Assembly: GCA_022264855.1 (NCBI GenBank)
Contig: JABYQU010000037.1
Location: 62,001 to 126,000, forward strand
Reading direction: 5' to 3'
DNA: 64,000 nt
From: Lenzites betulinus
Taxonomy: Eukaryota > Basidiomycota > Agaricomycetes > Polyporales > Polyporaceae
Under the pieces are notes generated by a model. It ran no database searches and was not told the DNA's origin. It was given only the letters and a program-made list of their open reading frames with translations. This document shows positions 25,101 to 38,412 of this stretch, piece by piece; the stretch's first letter is position 1, and each line of letters opens with the position of its first letter. The position numbers and the translations under genes were made by a program.

Positions 25101-25868
25101 TGATACGCCCCGTGCCGAGCCAACGCCCGCGACCTACTCTTTTCGCGGTTTCCGCGAGTCCGAGGGCTTCGTGGTGCGGAGGACTCATCGCAGCGCAGGG
25201 GGCCTTGCCCGTATGCGGACGGCTTATCGCGCGGTATTGCGAGGACATGGGCCGATCCGCGCGCGAGGGCTTGCGTTCCGTGGCGTCGGTCCGTACGGAG
25301 CGCGATGGTACGTTCCGCGTTCCGCGTTACGCGTTAGCGGCCGGCGCATCGTGGCCTCGATCCCCTTCGCGATGGACCTTCCGTAGAGACTTTCTGATGA
25401 CATCGGACGTGCGGACTCTCCCTGTAAATACCTACGCCCTCGGGCCGTGACAATCGGACCCCCCTTGGCTCAGAATCTCACTTTCCCTCGAAGAACCCAG
25501 CGACGACCCTGCGAACAGCGAACTGCGAACTGCGAACCCTGCGAACTCTGCGAACTGCGAACCCCTGCGATTTAGCGTTTAGCGTTGCGATTGCGTTACG
25601 AGTCTTCTGTGACGCCGACACCGGCTACGAAGCGACCCTCCTGCGTACTGCGGAAACGCCAGCTCAGCTGAGTTGTTGCACACCTTCCGCCTTACCGCTA
25701 CCCCTCCCCTCCCTCCGCGCTTCTCTGCGTACCGCGCCGCCGTAAGGGCACCCGACGCGAACCTTGCATCTCCTCGCGCTCCGCGAGACGTCTTCGCAGC
25801 CCGGTCTCGACCTTCTGGGCTCTCGACCGTCTCTTTCATCCGGCCTTACCGGTCGGTTGAGTGCATCA
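25101..25868 (+). repeat. 5' LTR of the retrotransposon, 768 bp
   Basis: It starts TGATACGCCCC and ends GTGCATCA. It carries a run of short GCGAACTGCGAACC-type tandem repeats at about 25515-25570, also present in the 3' LTR at about 50373-50450. The putative primer-binding site follows about two bases later (CTGGTGACCACCGC, 25871-25884); I could not assign its tRNA. Confidence 0.5.
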
Positions 25869-26667
25869 TTCTGGTGACCACCGCAGGGGGTGTGTGTACA
25901 AGTTTCACTTGTCGGCTTCCTCCTTCGACGGCGATAGCGCCGTCTCACCCGCAATTCACCGCGTATCGCGTTCCGCGTCTCGGCAAAACGATACACTCTC
26001 AAGCGCCCTCCTACCCGACCAGATCCGCACCTTCGCAAAAAGGCTTCCGCGCTCCTTCAGTGAAGATCAGATCGACGCGCTCCTCCGTGCGGCACTGGCT
26101 GTTCTCGATACGGGCACCGCGATACTTCTGAACAAACCTGCTCCGCTCCGCGCCTCCACTGCAGCTAGAATCCGCTCGGACGCCCTCGCAGTCATCGCAA
26201 CCGCCCCCCTACCTGAGTGGGCCTCAAACGCGACGCTCGCGAACGACGACGAGTCAAACCTCACTGCTCCTCAACAACAAGACTTCGTGGATCAGCTCCT
26301 ACGAGGTGTCTCGCGACTTCGGAATCAACTGGTACTGGACTTGGTACCGGCGCTAGTAGACCCACTCTTTTCGCTACTCGCGAAAAGCATCCAGGCGCTT
26401 GAAACCGATCCGTCCGCGACCCAGTGGCTACAGGACACGGCAGACGCTATCGTACACCGCGCGATTCTCTCGTCGCCGTCTCTCTTTCCCGAATCGCTCC
26501 CAGAAGGCGCCGAAGAGTCCTTCGTCAACTACGCGACGCCATACGGTAGCCCGCAATCCGCAGTCTCGAACCTCACTCCTTTAGAGCCATCGTCTTCAGA
26601 CAGCAACGCGACGCGTAAAACCCCCAGCGTATCCTCTCACTCGCGCGAGCCATCTACAGTCTCTTCG

Positions 26668-29600
26668 ATGGCGGAACAGAACAACTTCGCGATGCGCCGT
26701 GCTATGCCGGCACGCGGTCATGCGACCGCGCCCACCTTTGACTCTAGCGAGCCGCGGAACCTTCGCAGGTTCTTCCAGGACCTCGAGACCCTCTTCGAGA
26801 TCGCGGGAATCACGGACCCCAACGTACAGAAGAAGTGGGTCACGCGCTACGTGCCGATCAGCGAGTCGGAGTTCTACGAGGAGATGGAGGAGTACAAGGA
26901 CCAAACGAAGACCTTCGAGGAGTTCCGCGCGGCGATCTACGCTTCGCACCCCGGCGCTAGCGAGACGCGGAAGTTCTCCAATGCCGAAGTGGACAAGCTG
27001 GTCGAGTCGCGCCGTAAGGCTCCAATCACCACCAGTAGCGAACTCGGCGACTTCTATCGGCCGTTCTATGCCATGACGTCCTACCTGATTCAGCACAACA
27101 AGATGTCCACCTTCGAGCAGTCGAGACTATTCTTCAGCGGTCTCTGCAACCCCCTTCACGACCAGGTCGCGCAGCGCCTTCAGCTCAAAGACCCAGACCA
27201 TCACCCAGACGAGGCCTACGAGCTGGCCAAAGTCTACGAGGCCGCGAAATTCATCCTGCACGGAACGACGACGGCGTCGTACCAAGTGGCCCCGGCGGCC
27301 CCTACGACTACGACGCCCGCGGACTCTTCGACCATCAAAGTGGAGGATCTTGCGCCGCTCTTCCGGCTCCTCGCGCAAGGTGGCAACAATGCGAATGCTT
27401 CCGCGACCGCGAATCGCTTTCTAGGACCTCCGAACGCCGGAGCGCGCCCCGCGCCTAACTACCAGGGCATGATGCAGGGAGCGCAAGGTTTCCAGCAGGG
27501 AGGGAACGGTTTCGCGGCGAACGCGCTACCAAACGGCTTCTGCCACTACTGCGGCGATGCGAACCATATGCTGCGGAACTGCCCGGCAGCGGAGACTGAC
27601 ATCCGCGAAGGGAAGTGCTCGCGTAACCCGGAAGGGCTGATTGTGCTCCCTACTGGTCAGTTCCTCCCGCGACAGCTCCCTGGGTTCGACGGTTTGACTA
27701 TGCGCGACCGACTCTACGAATGGCACCGACGGGAACGTGTTCGCCAAGGTCAGAACCCCGCGCAGGCAGCCCCAGCGGCCCAAATGGTATTTGCGATCAC
27801 GGAGGACGTCGAACCGTGGATTAGTAGCTTCCAGTTCACCGCGGAGGACCGCATCCAACAGTTAGAGCACGAGCTGTACATGCTCAAGAAGGGGAAGGAA
27901 CGCTTCGATGGCGTGGAGGTACCCTCGTTCCCAAAACCGCGCTCGCGACCGGTATCGCGACCTGCGTCGCCAGGCCCTCAAAACCGCGGACGCTCCGCGG
28001 ACTCGCGCCCGGGACCCTCGCGCTTGCCAGCGGCCTTCGCGCCCCCTAAGGCGAACACCACTGGGCAACCCGCGCGACTGGTCCCTCCGCATCTCGAACC
28101 CGCTCTGCGTTTCCGCGAAACGGTAGCGACCGGGGACCGCGAGCGACCCGTACACGACGCAACCATCCGGACGACGGAGAACCAGGTGCCCGAGCCGCCG
28201 CGACAACAGGAACGCCCAGCGACGCCGTATCGCGCACCGGCGGACCAAGGCCAACCACCGCTACCAGAACACCCTTTCGCGAAGGCGCGCGATGCGACTT
28301 ACGCGCCCCCGAACGTACGCAACTTTGGAGCGCCACCCGCGAAGCCGAAGGAACAGGAGCGCGACCACCTGTGGCTTCCCCCATTGTATTACAATGGGCC
28401 CACGTACCTGCTAAAACCTGTGTGTATTCAGTGGTCACCTGGAGTTATTGTTAATCTGGCCCCCAGGTGTTGTACAAAGCCATTAATGGTTGTTAAACTG
28501 TACAGTGTTGTTATTGATTGTTAAATAGAGCGCATTTATACAATGGACCCCAGGATTGTCAAATGATGTTAATCATTGTTAAAAGCTGCTTTGGATGTTG
28601 TTAATGGTTGTAAAATGAGCCCTGAGATTGTTTAATATTGTTAAAGGCTGCTTGGGATGTTGTTAATGATTGTAAAATGAGTGCCTGCTTGTAGGTCCCT
28701 GTTTACCGCTTAATGGGCGCTTTTTTGGCTTCCTAATAGGGTAGGCATACCAAATGACCGCATTTGGGCGCTTTTTTGGCTTCCAAATGGGGCAGGGGCC
28801 TACTACCACCCCCTGGGGGCTCCCTTTTGGCCCCCCTGGGCGCATTATTGCCCCAGTTTGTGCCCTATGTATATGTGGTGATTATGATACATACTAGGGT
28901 GTTCTGTAGGGGCCAAAAACCGACCAAAAGCAGTCAAAAATGCGAACCCAGGGCAGGGGTCAGCAGGTCCTGGTAGGTGCATGCAGCATATAATTGGTTC
29001 CTCTGGGCCCATTACATTTATCAATATATCATTTGAAAGCTATAGCTCAGGGCTTTCTGGGACAGCTATTTTCATAACCTACGATGCTGTATTGATGAAG
29101 ATATGGCCTTTCGCATTTTCGCAAAAAGAAGCCATTTTGTTTTCCCAATAGCTCCTGATCCAGGGCACCTATAAATTCACCCAATACACCGTTGGATTTG
29201 TATTTAGCAGACCTTCAAAAAGAGCCTACTCTCAGGATATTCCATCCACATGTATTCTGCCCCTCCTCCTGCCTCCCTGCCAATAGATCGCCCTTCAGGG
29301 CCCTCAGTTCCTGATAGATTCTCTTAGAAGCCTTTGCAATGTGTACTGGCAATATATCCATACATATTTCTAGCTTGGCATGATTTAGAACAGCCTACCC
29401 CTTCCGTGCCCCCTTGCTGTATATTTGGTGCACTTCTAGCTTGTTTGCTCCATAATATTATACCCTGTGTAGATATGGCCCTGCTCTCTTTTGCATGTTG
29501 TCTGTGTATACTATAGCTACCAATAAATATGCTCAAAAGTGTTATCGGACATCTGGATCTCTTATAGGATTCTTATCAGTAGCCCACAGAGTAGCCCAAT

Positions 29601-32005
29601 CTGTCGCATTTTGGGGGCATATTATTTAGATCAGACAGCACAGCTGTACTGGCATGGTATTCAGGATTACGTTGCACTAAACATCATGAGATTTGGTGGA
29701 GAAGTGACGGAGGTATGGGCAGAATATCCCAAACGGTGGTCTACATGCACAAGCACAGCTTACAGCAGTGCATTCATGTATTCTTCACCAACTGCATCAG
29801 AGGGCTGTTTTGAGGTGTTCCCTCCATACCTCCGTCACTTCTCCACCAAATCTCATGATGTTTAGTGCAACGTAATCCTGAATACCATGCCAGTACAGCT
29901 GTGCTGTCTGATCTAAATAATATGCCCCCAAAATGCGACAGATTGGGCTACTCTGTGGGCTACTGATAAGAATCCTATAAGAGATCCAGATGTCCGATAA
30001 CACTTTTGAGCATATTTATTGGTAGCTATAGTATACACAGACAACATGCAAAAGAGAGCAGGGCCATATCTACACAGGGTATAATATTATGGAGCAAACA
30101 AGCTAGAAGTGCACCAAATATACAGCAAGGGGGCACGGAAGGGGTAGGCTGTTCTAAATCATGCCAAGCTAGAAATATGTATGGATATATTGCCAGTACA
30201 CATTGCAAAGGCTTCTAAGAGAATCTATCAGGAACTGAGGGCCCTGAAGGGCGATCTATTGGCAGGGAGGCAGGAGGAGGGGCAGAATACATGTGGATGG
30301 AATATCCTGAGAGTAGGCTCTTTTTGAAGGTCTGCTAAATACAAATCCAACGGTGTATTGGGTGAATTTATAGGTGCCCTGGATCAGGAGCTATTGGGAA
30401 AACAAAATGGCTTCTTTTTGCGAAAATGCGAAAGGCCATATCTTCATCAATACAGCATCGTAGGTTATGAAAATAGCTGTCCCAGAAAGCCCTGAGCTAT
30501 AGCTTTCAAATGATATATTGATAAATGTAATGGGCCCAGAGGAACCAATTATATGCTGCATGCACCTACCAGGACCTGCTGACCCCTGCCCTGGGTTCGC
30601 ATTTTTGACTGCTTTTGGTCGGTTTTTGGCCCCTACAGAACACCCTAGTATGTATCATAATCACCACATATACATAGGGCACAAACTGGGGCAATAATGC
30701 GCCCAGGGGGGCCAAAAGGGAGCCCCCAGGGGGTGGTAGTAGGCCCCTGCCCCATTTGGAAGCCAAAAAAGCGCCCAAATGCGGTCATTTGGTATGCCTA
30801 CCCTATTAGGAAGCCAAAAAAGCGCCCATTAAGCGGTAAACAGGGACCTACAAGCAGGCACTCATTTTACAATCATTAACAACATCCCAAGCAGCCTTTA
30901 ACAATATTAAACAATCTCAGGGCTCATTTTACAACCATTAACAACATCCAAAGCAGCTTTTAACAATGATTAACATCATTTGACAATCCTGGGGTCCATT
31001 GTATAAATGCGCTCTATTTAACAATCAATAACAACACTGTACAGTTTAACAACCATTAATGGCTTTGTACAACACCTGGGGGCCAGATTAACAATAACTC
31101 CAGGTGACCACTGAATACACACAGGTTTTAGCAGGTACGTGGGCCCATTGTAATACAATGGGGGAAACCACAAGTGGCGCGACGGCGCCTTTCGCACGAT
31201 TGCACCAGTCTACCAGCCAGGGCTCGCAGCCGCAGTCTTCGAGCGTATGATGAAGACTCCCGTGATCAATGTCTCAACGGAGGAGCTCCTCTCACTGGCG
31301 CCGGAGGTCCGCGCGAAGTTCCGCGAAGCGGTCACTCCGCGACGAGTCCCACCCACCGGCCAAAGGACCGTTGCCTTCGCTGGCGTCGAAGGATCCTCGA
31401 CCGCGGACGGAGCAGAACCGGAAGAGCTCTCGTGCTTCGGAACACCTTTGGAGCCTGGCGGTTACGTTCTCCCTGACCTTTACGATGTCTACCTTCGGGA
31501 TGTTGCCCCGTCTGGTGAGAGCCCTCCTCTGAAGAACGCGAAGGAGTCGCATGCGCTGCGATCAATCGTTGGTCTCGTCGACACCAAGGAGTACGTAGAA
31601 GCGATCGTCGACCCTGGTTGCATGATCGTCGCGATGTCGGAGCACGTCTGCCACCATCTTGGGCTCTCGTACGACCCCACGATACGGCTGAATATGCAAT
31701 CCGCGAACGGGGAGGTCGAGAAGTCGCTCGGTTTGGTGCGGAACATGCCGTTCAAGGTCTCGACAATTGTCCTATACTTGCAAGTCCACGTCGTTCGTAA
31801 CGCGGCGTACGACATGCTCCTCGGAAGGCCGTTCGATGTCCTAACCAAGAGCGTCATCAAGAACTTCGACAACGAGGACCAGACCATCACCATCGAGTGC
31901 CCCAATACTGGACAAATCGCGACGATCCCCACCATTCCGCGGGGACGGGCTCGATTTCGTGCCCGTCCGAACCCCGAGCCAGTCCGACCCGAACCCACTA
32001 TCTGA
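26668..32005 (+). CDS. gag-protease of the retrotransposon, split by palindrome A1
   Basis: The frame is open from the LTR end, but the first in-frame ATG is 26668; an upstream spliced leader is possible because about 269 codons before it are also open. Exon-like parts are 26668-28365 and 31184-32005, separated by element A1 and one copy of its target duplication; both parts are in the same frame. Visible domains: a capsid-like helical region (residues 30-210), a CCHC zinc knuckle CHYCGDANHMLRNC near 27541-27582, a Pro/Arg-rich linker, and a retropepsin-like protease with DPGCMIVAM near 31610 and a flap/end motif YDMLLGRPF near 31808-31834. The catalytic triplet reads DPG rather than DSG/DTG. 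The protein packages RNA and processes the polyprotein in cytoplasmic particles. A1 now blocks a full product. Confidence 0.5.
28366..31176. mobile_element. Palindromic fold-back element A1, 2,811 bp
   Basis: The arms 28366-29718 and 29824-31176 (1,353 bp each) are near-perfect reverse complements about centre 29771; I saw only two mismatches, both in the outer 10 bases. The loop is 105 bp (29719-29823). The termini read CACYTGTGG. The element lies in gag, flanked by the 7-bp duplication GCGCGAC (28359-28365 and 31177-31183). The outer 350 bp of each arm hold ~55-bp AT-rich subrepeats around TTGTTAATGRTTGTAAAATG. No protein domain is visible in any open frame, so a transposase elsewhere must move it. 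Confidence 0.5.
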
Positions 32006-35000
32006 GGAAGGTAGTGACGACATCGCCGTTATCATAGAACTAGAAGGCGACGTTCCGCGCATTCGCGCTTATACCCTGCTCTCCGATCCTTCCCTCCCTA
32101 TGCCTGCTCTCTATCTCTCCGCCTGCGATCAACTCCCGAGCCTAGCGAAAGCGTATTTCCACGCCCAAAACCCACAAAGCGAACCGTCCGATGACTCGTA
32201 CTCTTGTCCTTCTCCCTCTCTCTTTCCTTCCTTCTCAGCCTCGACTGCTCGCGGGCCTATAGCCGTAAAACCCTTCTCTAGCTCAGCGCAGACTAGCGAA
32301 GGCGATACCCCGCGATATTCGCAATCAGCGCAACCCAATCCCCACTCCAGCGGTGTGTTCGCGTTCTCCTATAGAACGGACAAGGGCTCCCGCGTAGTAT
32401 ACTCGCGCACGGTAGCAAACGAGCTCCGCGAGGCCCCGCGGACGGACGTCGGTCCTGGTGTAGCGGCGGATGCTTCGACTGAGGAAGGGCTTGCAAGTGC
32501 CTATGTCCAGTCCAAGAAGAAGTACAAGCCCGTCGCACAGAAGGTTCGCGCCGTTCTCGGAACGTGTCCGGAGCAGTTCCGCATCGAGCGCAATATCACT
32601 GGGGATCCGCTGGCCACGATGCCCACGCTCTCCCCGACGCCTCCACCGTTCACACCGACTGGGCGTTATACTCAGGAACGTAAGGAGGCGTTCGACAAGG
32701 CTCACGGCGGCGACTTTTTATGGCCGGAGGAGAAGAAGCTCCTGCACCACTTCATGAGCCTCCACAACGATGGCTTCGCATGGAGCGATGAAGAACGCGG
32801 TTGCTTTAAGGCCGAGTTCTTTCCGCCCGTCGAGTTCCCCGTCCTCCCGCATACTCCGTGGGTCGAGAAGAACATACCAATTCCACCGGGACTGTACAAG
32901 GAGGTGTGCGAAATGCTGAAGCGAAAGATCGCAGCTGGCGTTTACGAACCCTCCAATTCGTCCTACCGTTCGCGATGGTTCTGCGTCCTCAAGAAGGACA
33001 AACACTCGCTGCGTATCGTCCACAGTCTTGAGCCGCTGAACCGGTTACCATCCAACACTCAGGGGTACCGCCAACGCCGGACTACCTCGCGGAACAGTTT
33101 GGGGGACGCGCTTGCGGCGCGATCTTCGACCTCTACGTGGGCTACGACGAGCGGCTAATCGCGGAATCTCTCGAGACTCACTACCTTCCAGACGCCTTTC
33201 GGCGCGCTCAGACACTGTACGCTGCCTATGGGCTGGTCCAATTCTGTACCAATCTTTCACGAGGACGTCACCTAATCCTGCGCCCAGAATCCCGGACCTC
33301 ACAGCCCCTACATCGACGATGTGCCCTGCAAAGGACCCGAATCCGACTATCACGATGAGAACGGAGTCTACAAAACCATTCCGCAGAACCGCGGAATCCG
33401 GCGCTTCATGTGGGAGCATTTTGGGAACATCAACCGCGTAGTCCAGCGAATGAAGTACGCTGGTGGGACCTTCTCAGGACCAAGTCCATTCTGTGCACCC
33501 GCGAAATCATGGTCGTCGGGCATCGCTGCACTCCGGAAGGACGACTGCCGGACGAGTCCCGCGCTGCGGTGATCCGGAACTGGGGGCCCTGCAAAGACCT
33601 ATCGGACATACGAGCCTTTCTGGGGACCATTGGGGTGGTGCGGATCTTCATTCGTAACTTCGCGAAACGCGCGAACGCACTGGTACAGCTTACGCGGAAA
33701 GATGTACCTTTCGAGTTCGGCGAAGCGCAACTCGCCGCAATGAACGATCTCCGCCAGGCCCTACTGGAGTCTCCGGCACTTCGTGCAATCAACTACGATT
33801 CACATGCCCCCGTAATCCTAGTGGTCGACACTTCCTACATCGCGGTCGGATATCACCTCTGCCAGTGCAACGAAGAAGACCCGCGGAAGCGGTTCTATAG
33901 TTGCTTTGGCTCCATTACCCTCAACAACCGCAAATCGCGGTTTTCCCAACCAAAACTGGAACTGTATGGCCTTTTCCGTGTGCTGCAGGCGACCAAGATC
34001 TACCTCGTCGGCATTCGTAACCTCATCGTGGAGGTCGATGCGCGGTACATCAAAGGCATGCTCCAGAACCCCGATCTTGCGCCGGGCGCGAGCATCAATC
34101 GCTGGATCCTAGGCATCCTCACCTTCCATTTCAACCTCGTTCACGTTCCTGGCACGTCGCATGGACCCGATGGCCTTTCGAGACGACCTGCGCAGCCTGG
34201 GGATGCGCCCGCTAGTGACCTGGACGACTTCAAAGACTGGATTGATTGCGTACATGGTTTCATACACCACATCCTCCCAGTACCTTCGCGCAGCACGCGA
34301 ACAGTTTCGACACCCATACAGCTCTTCGCCCTCATGGACGCGGCCGAGGACGGTCGAGATTTTAGTGAGGGGGAGGGTGCTACCGCGAACTGTGAAGCGA
34401 CCACTCAGTGAACGGCGAGGGCGAAGGCACGCGCGAAGGTCAGATTCGCAACAGAAGAACATACACACGAGATCGCGGTACCAGACGGCCCACCGGCGAT
34501 GCCCTACTCGGAACACGCGTCGCGAGTGGACAGACGTCTCAATGACGTGAAAGACTGGTTAAGGACCCTTCAGCGACCGGCACATCTCGGCAAGGACTCC
34601 GCATACGCGACCTTTATCAAGTACGCGCAGGGCTTCTTCTACGACGGAAGCCGACTGTGGAAGAAGGACGTCCATGGCGAGCACAAGCTGATCGTATGGA
34701 AGGAGAGACGTTTAGCAGTTATGGTTGCAGCGCACGATGAGATGGGTCATCACGGACACTACGCGACACTCCAACATATCGCACAACGATTCTGGTGGCC
34801 GACGATGCGCGAAGACACAACGTGGTACATGCGGACCTGCCATATCTGCCAAACATGACAACACCGTCTGGTACTTATCCCTCCGGTCGTGGCGGCGCCT
34901 GGCGCGCTCTGCACGAAGTGGTATATCGACACGATGAAGATGCCGACGTCCAGCGGATTCACGATGCTACTCGCGGCGTGATGCTCGGTTTCCGCGTGGC

Positions 35001-35935
35001 CAGAATGGCGTATGCTACGTGTCGAAACCGCGAAGACCCTCGCGGACTTCATCTTCCAGGACTTGCTTTGCCGGTGGGGGGTGATGTCGGAGATCGTGAC
35101 GGACAACGGCGCCGCGTTCGTCAGCGCGGTACGAGACCTGCAGAAGCGGTTCAAGATCCACCACATTTCCATCTCGCCTTACAACTCCAAGGCGAACGGC
35201 ATAGTAGAGCACTCCCACTTCGACACACGTCAGGTCCTCTACAAGATCGTAGGCGGCGAACAGCACAAGTGGGCACAAGGGGCTCACTTCGTGTTCTGGG
35301 CGGAATGGGTCACTGTCTGAAAGCGAATGGGCTGTTCGCCATACTTCGCAGTCACAGGCTGTCACCCAGTCCTGCCCCTGGACATCGTAGAGGCAACGTA
35401 CCTTTCGCCAGCACCCGACAGACTCATCAGCACTGGCGATCTCATAGCGCGGCGCGCGGTGGAGCTACAACGGCGGCACGAACAGCTTGTACGACTCAAC
35501 TCGAAGGTATTCCGCGCCCGAACGGAAGCGGCGCGGAAGTTCGAGCGCGACCACCAGCACACAATCCGCGATTACAACTTCAAAGCTGGAGCCCTCGTAC
35601 TGATGCGGCACACGCAGATCGAGAAGTCCCTCAATCGCAAGATGTGCGCACGATACACGGGGCCCTTAGTGGTGATATCGAGGAACCGCGGAGGGGCCTA
35701 CGTATTGTGCGAACTCGACTGCTCCGTTTTGCATCGCGCGGTTGGTGCCTTTCGCCTGATCCCCTACCTAGCACGTACGGAGATACCGCTGCCACCGAAC
35801 TTCGCGGACATTTCGGACAAACGCCTAGCAGAGCTAGTGGGCTCCGAAGACGACGGCGAAGACGTACCGGAGCCGGAAATCCTCTCCCCAGAACAGGGAA
35901 TCGCGGAAGAGGAGTCCGCGGAGGAGGACCAGTAG
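31959..35935 (+). pseudogene. pol: reverse transcriptase, RNase H, integrase (frameshifted)
   Basis: The pol frame begins in +1 relative to gag-protease, overlapping it by 47 bases. RT N-terminal motifs lie near 32880-33045 (GVYEPSNSSYRSRWFCVLKK). The frame then shifts several times between about 33045 and 33480. The catalytic YIDD motif survives at 33309-33320. RNase H follows (VVDTSYIAVGYHL near 33820, LELYGLFRVLQATKIY near 33955). Integrase has an HHCC zinc domain (34736-34858), the three acidic residues in YIDTMKMP (near 34925), TDNGAAF (near 35098) and NGIVEHSHF (near 35195), and a C-terminal chromo-like/basic tail ending at 35935. Stops and shifts near 34858, 34980 and 35320 break it. 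The product would copy RNA into DNA and insert it; this copy cannot. Confidence 0.5.
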
Positions 35936-36439
35936 GCCCTGCTACGCCAGCTACGGACGAGACATTTTTCGATACGAGAAGCTACTATTACATTCGTTTC
36001 GGACTTCGGGCCGCTGCCCTCTCCCTTCTTGTACTTACATGCCTTTCACTTCACCAATACACGTGCCTATTTCGCCGATCTATGCGGCTCTCTTACACTC
36101 ATTTCGAGGCTTAACTGTTTCTCACTGGTGTATAGACGAACTATATGGACAGGTGCAATTACGTAGGGACAGTAGAGCGGAGCGACGGCGGGCGAGGGCG
36201 AGAGTGAGCTACCCTGTACAGCCGGAGGACCTTGTTCGAACGCCAACGCGTTCCGGCGCTCAAGAGGGACTGGCGTGAGTCGCGGACTCGGTGTTCGCGG
36301 ATGTTCCGGCTTCGGCGGAGGAGTCGTGCAGCGGAACCTCGCGGAGCGAGGAAGGACCAGCGACCGGGCCCGCGGAGGAGGCAGCGCCAACGGAGGAACC
36401 GCGCTCCAAGGCGGAGGATCCGCGCTCAAAGGCGGAAGA
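35936..36439. other. Spacer between integrase and the antisense gene cluster
   Basis: The sense pol stop (35935) and the antisense gene 1 stop (36440) face each other across about 500 bp. No gene is seen; it should contain the 3' ends of the antisense transcript. Confidence 0.5.
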
Positions 36440-37091
36440 TCAGCGCTCCAGATCAGCGGAACCGCGTTCCAGTTCCACGGAACCGCGCTCCAGTGCGGCG
36501 AGCTGGGCGTCAGCGCGCTTGAAGGCCCAGTCCAAGAACTTACTCGACTTCCCCAAGAAGTCGGTCAGGCCATCAGAAGCTCCGGCCACCAGGGTGCCGT
36601 AGGCATCGGACCGCGCTTTGAATAGGACCTGTTGCTGGGTCAGGACGCGGAAGGCGACGGCTTCATCGAGCAAGAGACCGGGGAGCTCGGACGGTACGTC
36701 GACGTGCTGCTCGGACAAGGACTGGCGGAACTCGTGGGTGAACTCGCGGCGGAACCATTCGACCTCGGTGTCGACGTAGCCGCGGAAGCTGGCTTCGCTA
36801 ATGGGCCAGTAAGGGGGCGGATTGTCCACCGAGACCGAGGGCACGAAGAGCCCGTCGGAAGGACTGTTGCCCGACGTCTCTTGGTGGGGTCCGAGGCCCT
36901 GCGGAAACAAGAGCAAGGGGAGTTAGCAAGTCGCGGCGGAAGGATCGCGAAACTGCGCGTACCTCTCACGGCCGCGCCTGCGCGTCGGCGGTCTGGCCAC
37001 TCGTCGCATCGACGGACGCGAGCGAGGTCGAAGCGAAGCCGGGCATCGTGCCGTTACCGAGGGGAGCTAACGCGGGATCAGCACGGGTTTC

Positions 37092-38218
37092 ACGTTGATA
37101 CGCTCCACAGACGTTCCAAGCCAGAAAACCCCCTTTTCCGTCCTCGCGCGCGCACGCCAGCCACAGCACGCGCGGAGCTCACCGCACACCTTGGTACCCC
37201 CTACGTCGCGTGCACAGTGCGCGAAGCACATCGAGCGCAACGTCAAGATGCGCGCGGGGCACTCCACCACAGCGCGCGCACTGCCTGTCGCTATCCAGAG
37301 CCCTCTGCCCTAGCCGCTCGCGCGCGCAGGTCCGCTGGGCGCATCAGTGGCGCGCGCACGAGGCGGGCGAGGAGTCGTATCGCGCGCGGCGGGGGCGCCC
37401 GGCGCGCGAGGCGTCCCGGGCCCGGTTTCCGCTTATCTTCAGCATGGTAGCACGTGTTTTGATTCAGCCTGCGGGTATTCTTGTACATAGTCATTTCGGG
37501 GCATTCGAACCCCCCCAGACAATCCACCCCTTACACTCTCAACTGCTGGGAATGTGTCCCTCGCGCTTCTCGACGTGCAACAACTTCCCCCGGTCAAGGC
37601 AGGGCAACTGGAGACCTCTCCACTGTGACAGCGTACTGTCAATTGCGTATACTGCGTTATTTCTGTGTCCCCGACGTGTCACTGCGTGCGTACTGCGTTG
37701 CGAAGCCTCGAGGCTAACTGCGAGCGTTACGATTATTCCCGCGCGCGTTGCATTACTAGGCCTATCCCCGCGTGCGCCCTCTTCTAACACAAGTACGCGC
37801 GCGATCGCGCCCTGTGTGCGAGAGGCATCCCTCCTGTCCGCGCGCGAATAACACACGGCCTACCATACTGAAGATAAGCGGAAACCGGGCCCAGGACGCC
37901 TCGCGCGCCGGGCGCCCCCGCCGCGCGCGATACGACTCCTCGCCCGCCTCGTGCGCGCGCCACTGATGCGCCCAGCGGACCTGCGCGCGCGAGCGGCTAG
38001 GGCAGAGGGCTCTGGATAGCGACAGGCAGTGCGCGCGCTGTGGTGGAGTGCCCCGCGCGCATCTTGACGTTGCGCTCGATGTGCTTCGCGCACTGTGCAC
38101 GCGACGTAGGGGGTACCAAGGTGTGCGGTGAGCTCCGCGCGCGCTGTGGCTGGCGTGCGCGCGCGAGGACGGAAAAGGGGGTTTTCTGGCTTGGAACGTC
38201 TGTGGAGCGTATCAACGT
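37092..38218. mobile_element. Palindromic element C, 1,127 bp
   Basis: The arms 37092-37450 and 37860-38218 (359 bp each) are near-perfect reverse complements about centre 37655, with a 408-bp loop. Termini read ACGTTGATACGC. Its arms are very rich in GCGC. It lies inside antisense gene 1. Unlike A, B and D I found no 7-bp target duplication at any symmetric offset, so it may have lost a flank or arisen differently. No protein is encoded. Confidence 0.5.
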
Positions 38219-38412
38219 TTTGCGCGACAAAGTGAGGGAGAAGGCGGACCTTGTTTGGAGAGGGGCGGAGCCCCTTGGACCCCGACGGCGAAGCCGCGAG
38301 CACCGAACGCTCTCTCGACCATGCCGGAGGATTCCGCGGTAGCTACCGAGGCCGAGGTCGCGGCAGAGACCGGTCGAGGACGAGGGCAGGGCTTCGCGGT
38401 CGGAGTGTCGAC

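Noticed and set aside
25515..25570. CRISPR-like array (GCGAACTGCGAACC repeats)
   Set aside because: Short tandem repeats within an LTR of a fungal element, without spacers; present in both LTRs.
28663..30879. Genes inside palindrome A1 (mirror open frames on both strands)
   Set aside because: The frames are symmetric by-products of the palindrome and have no domains; the same holds for A2, B1, B2 and C.
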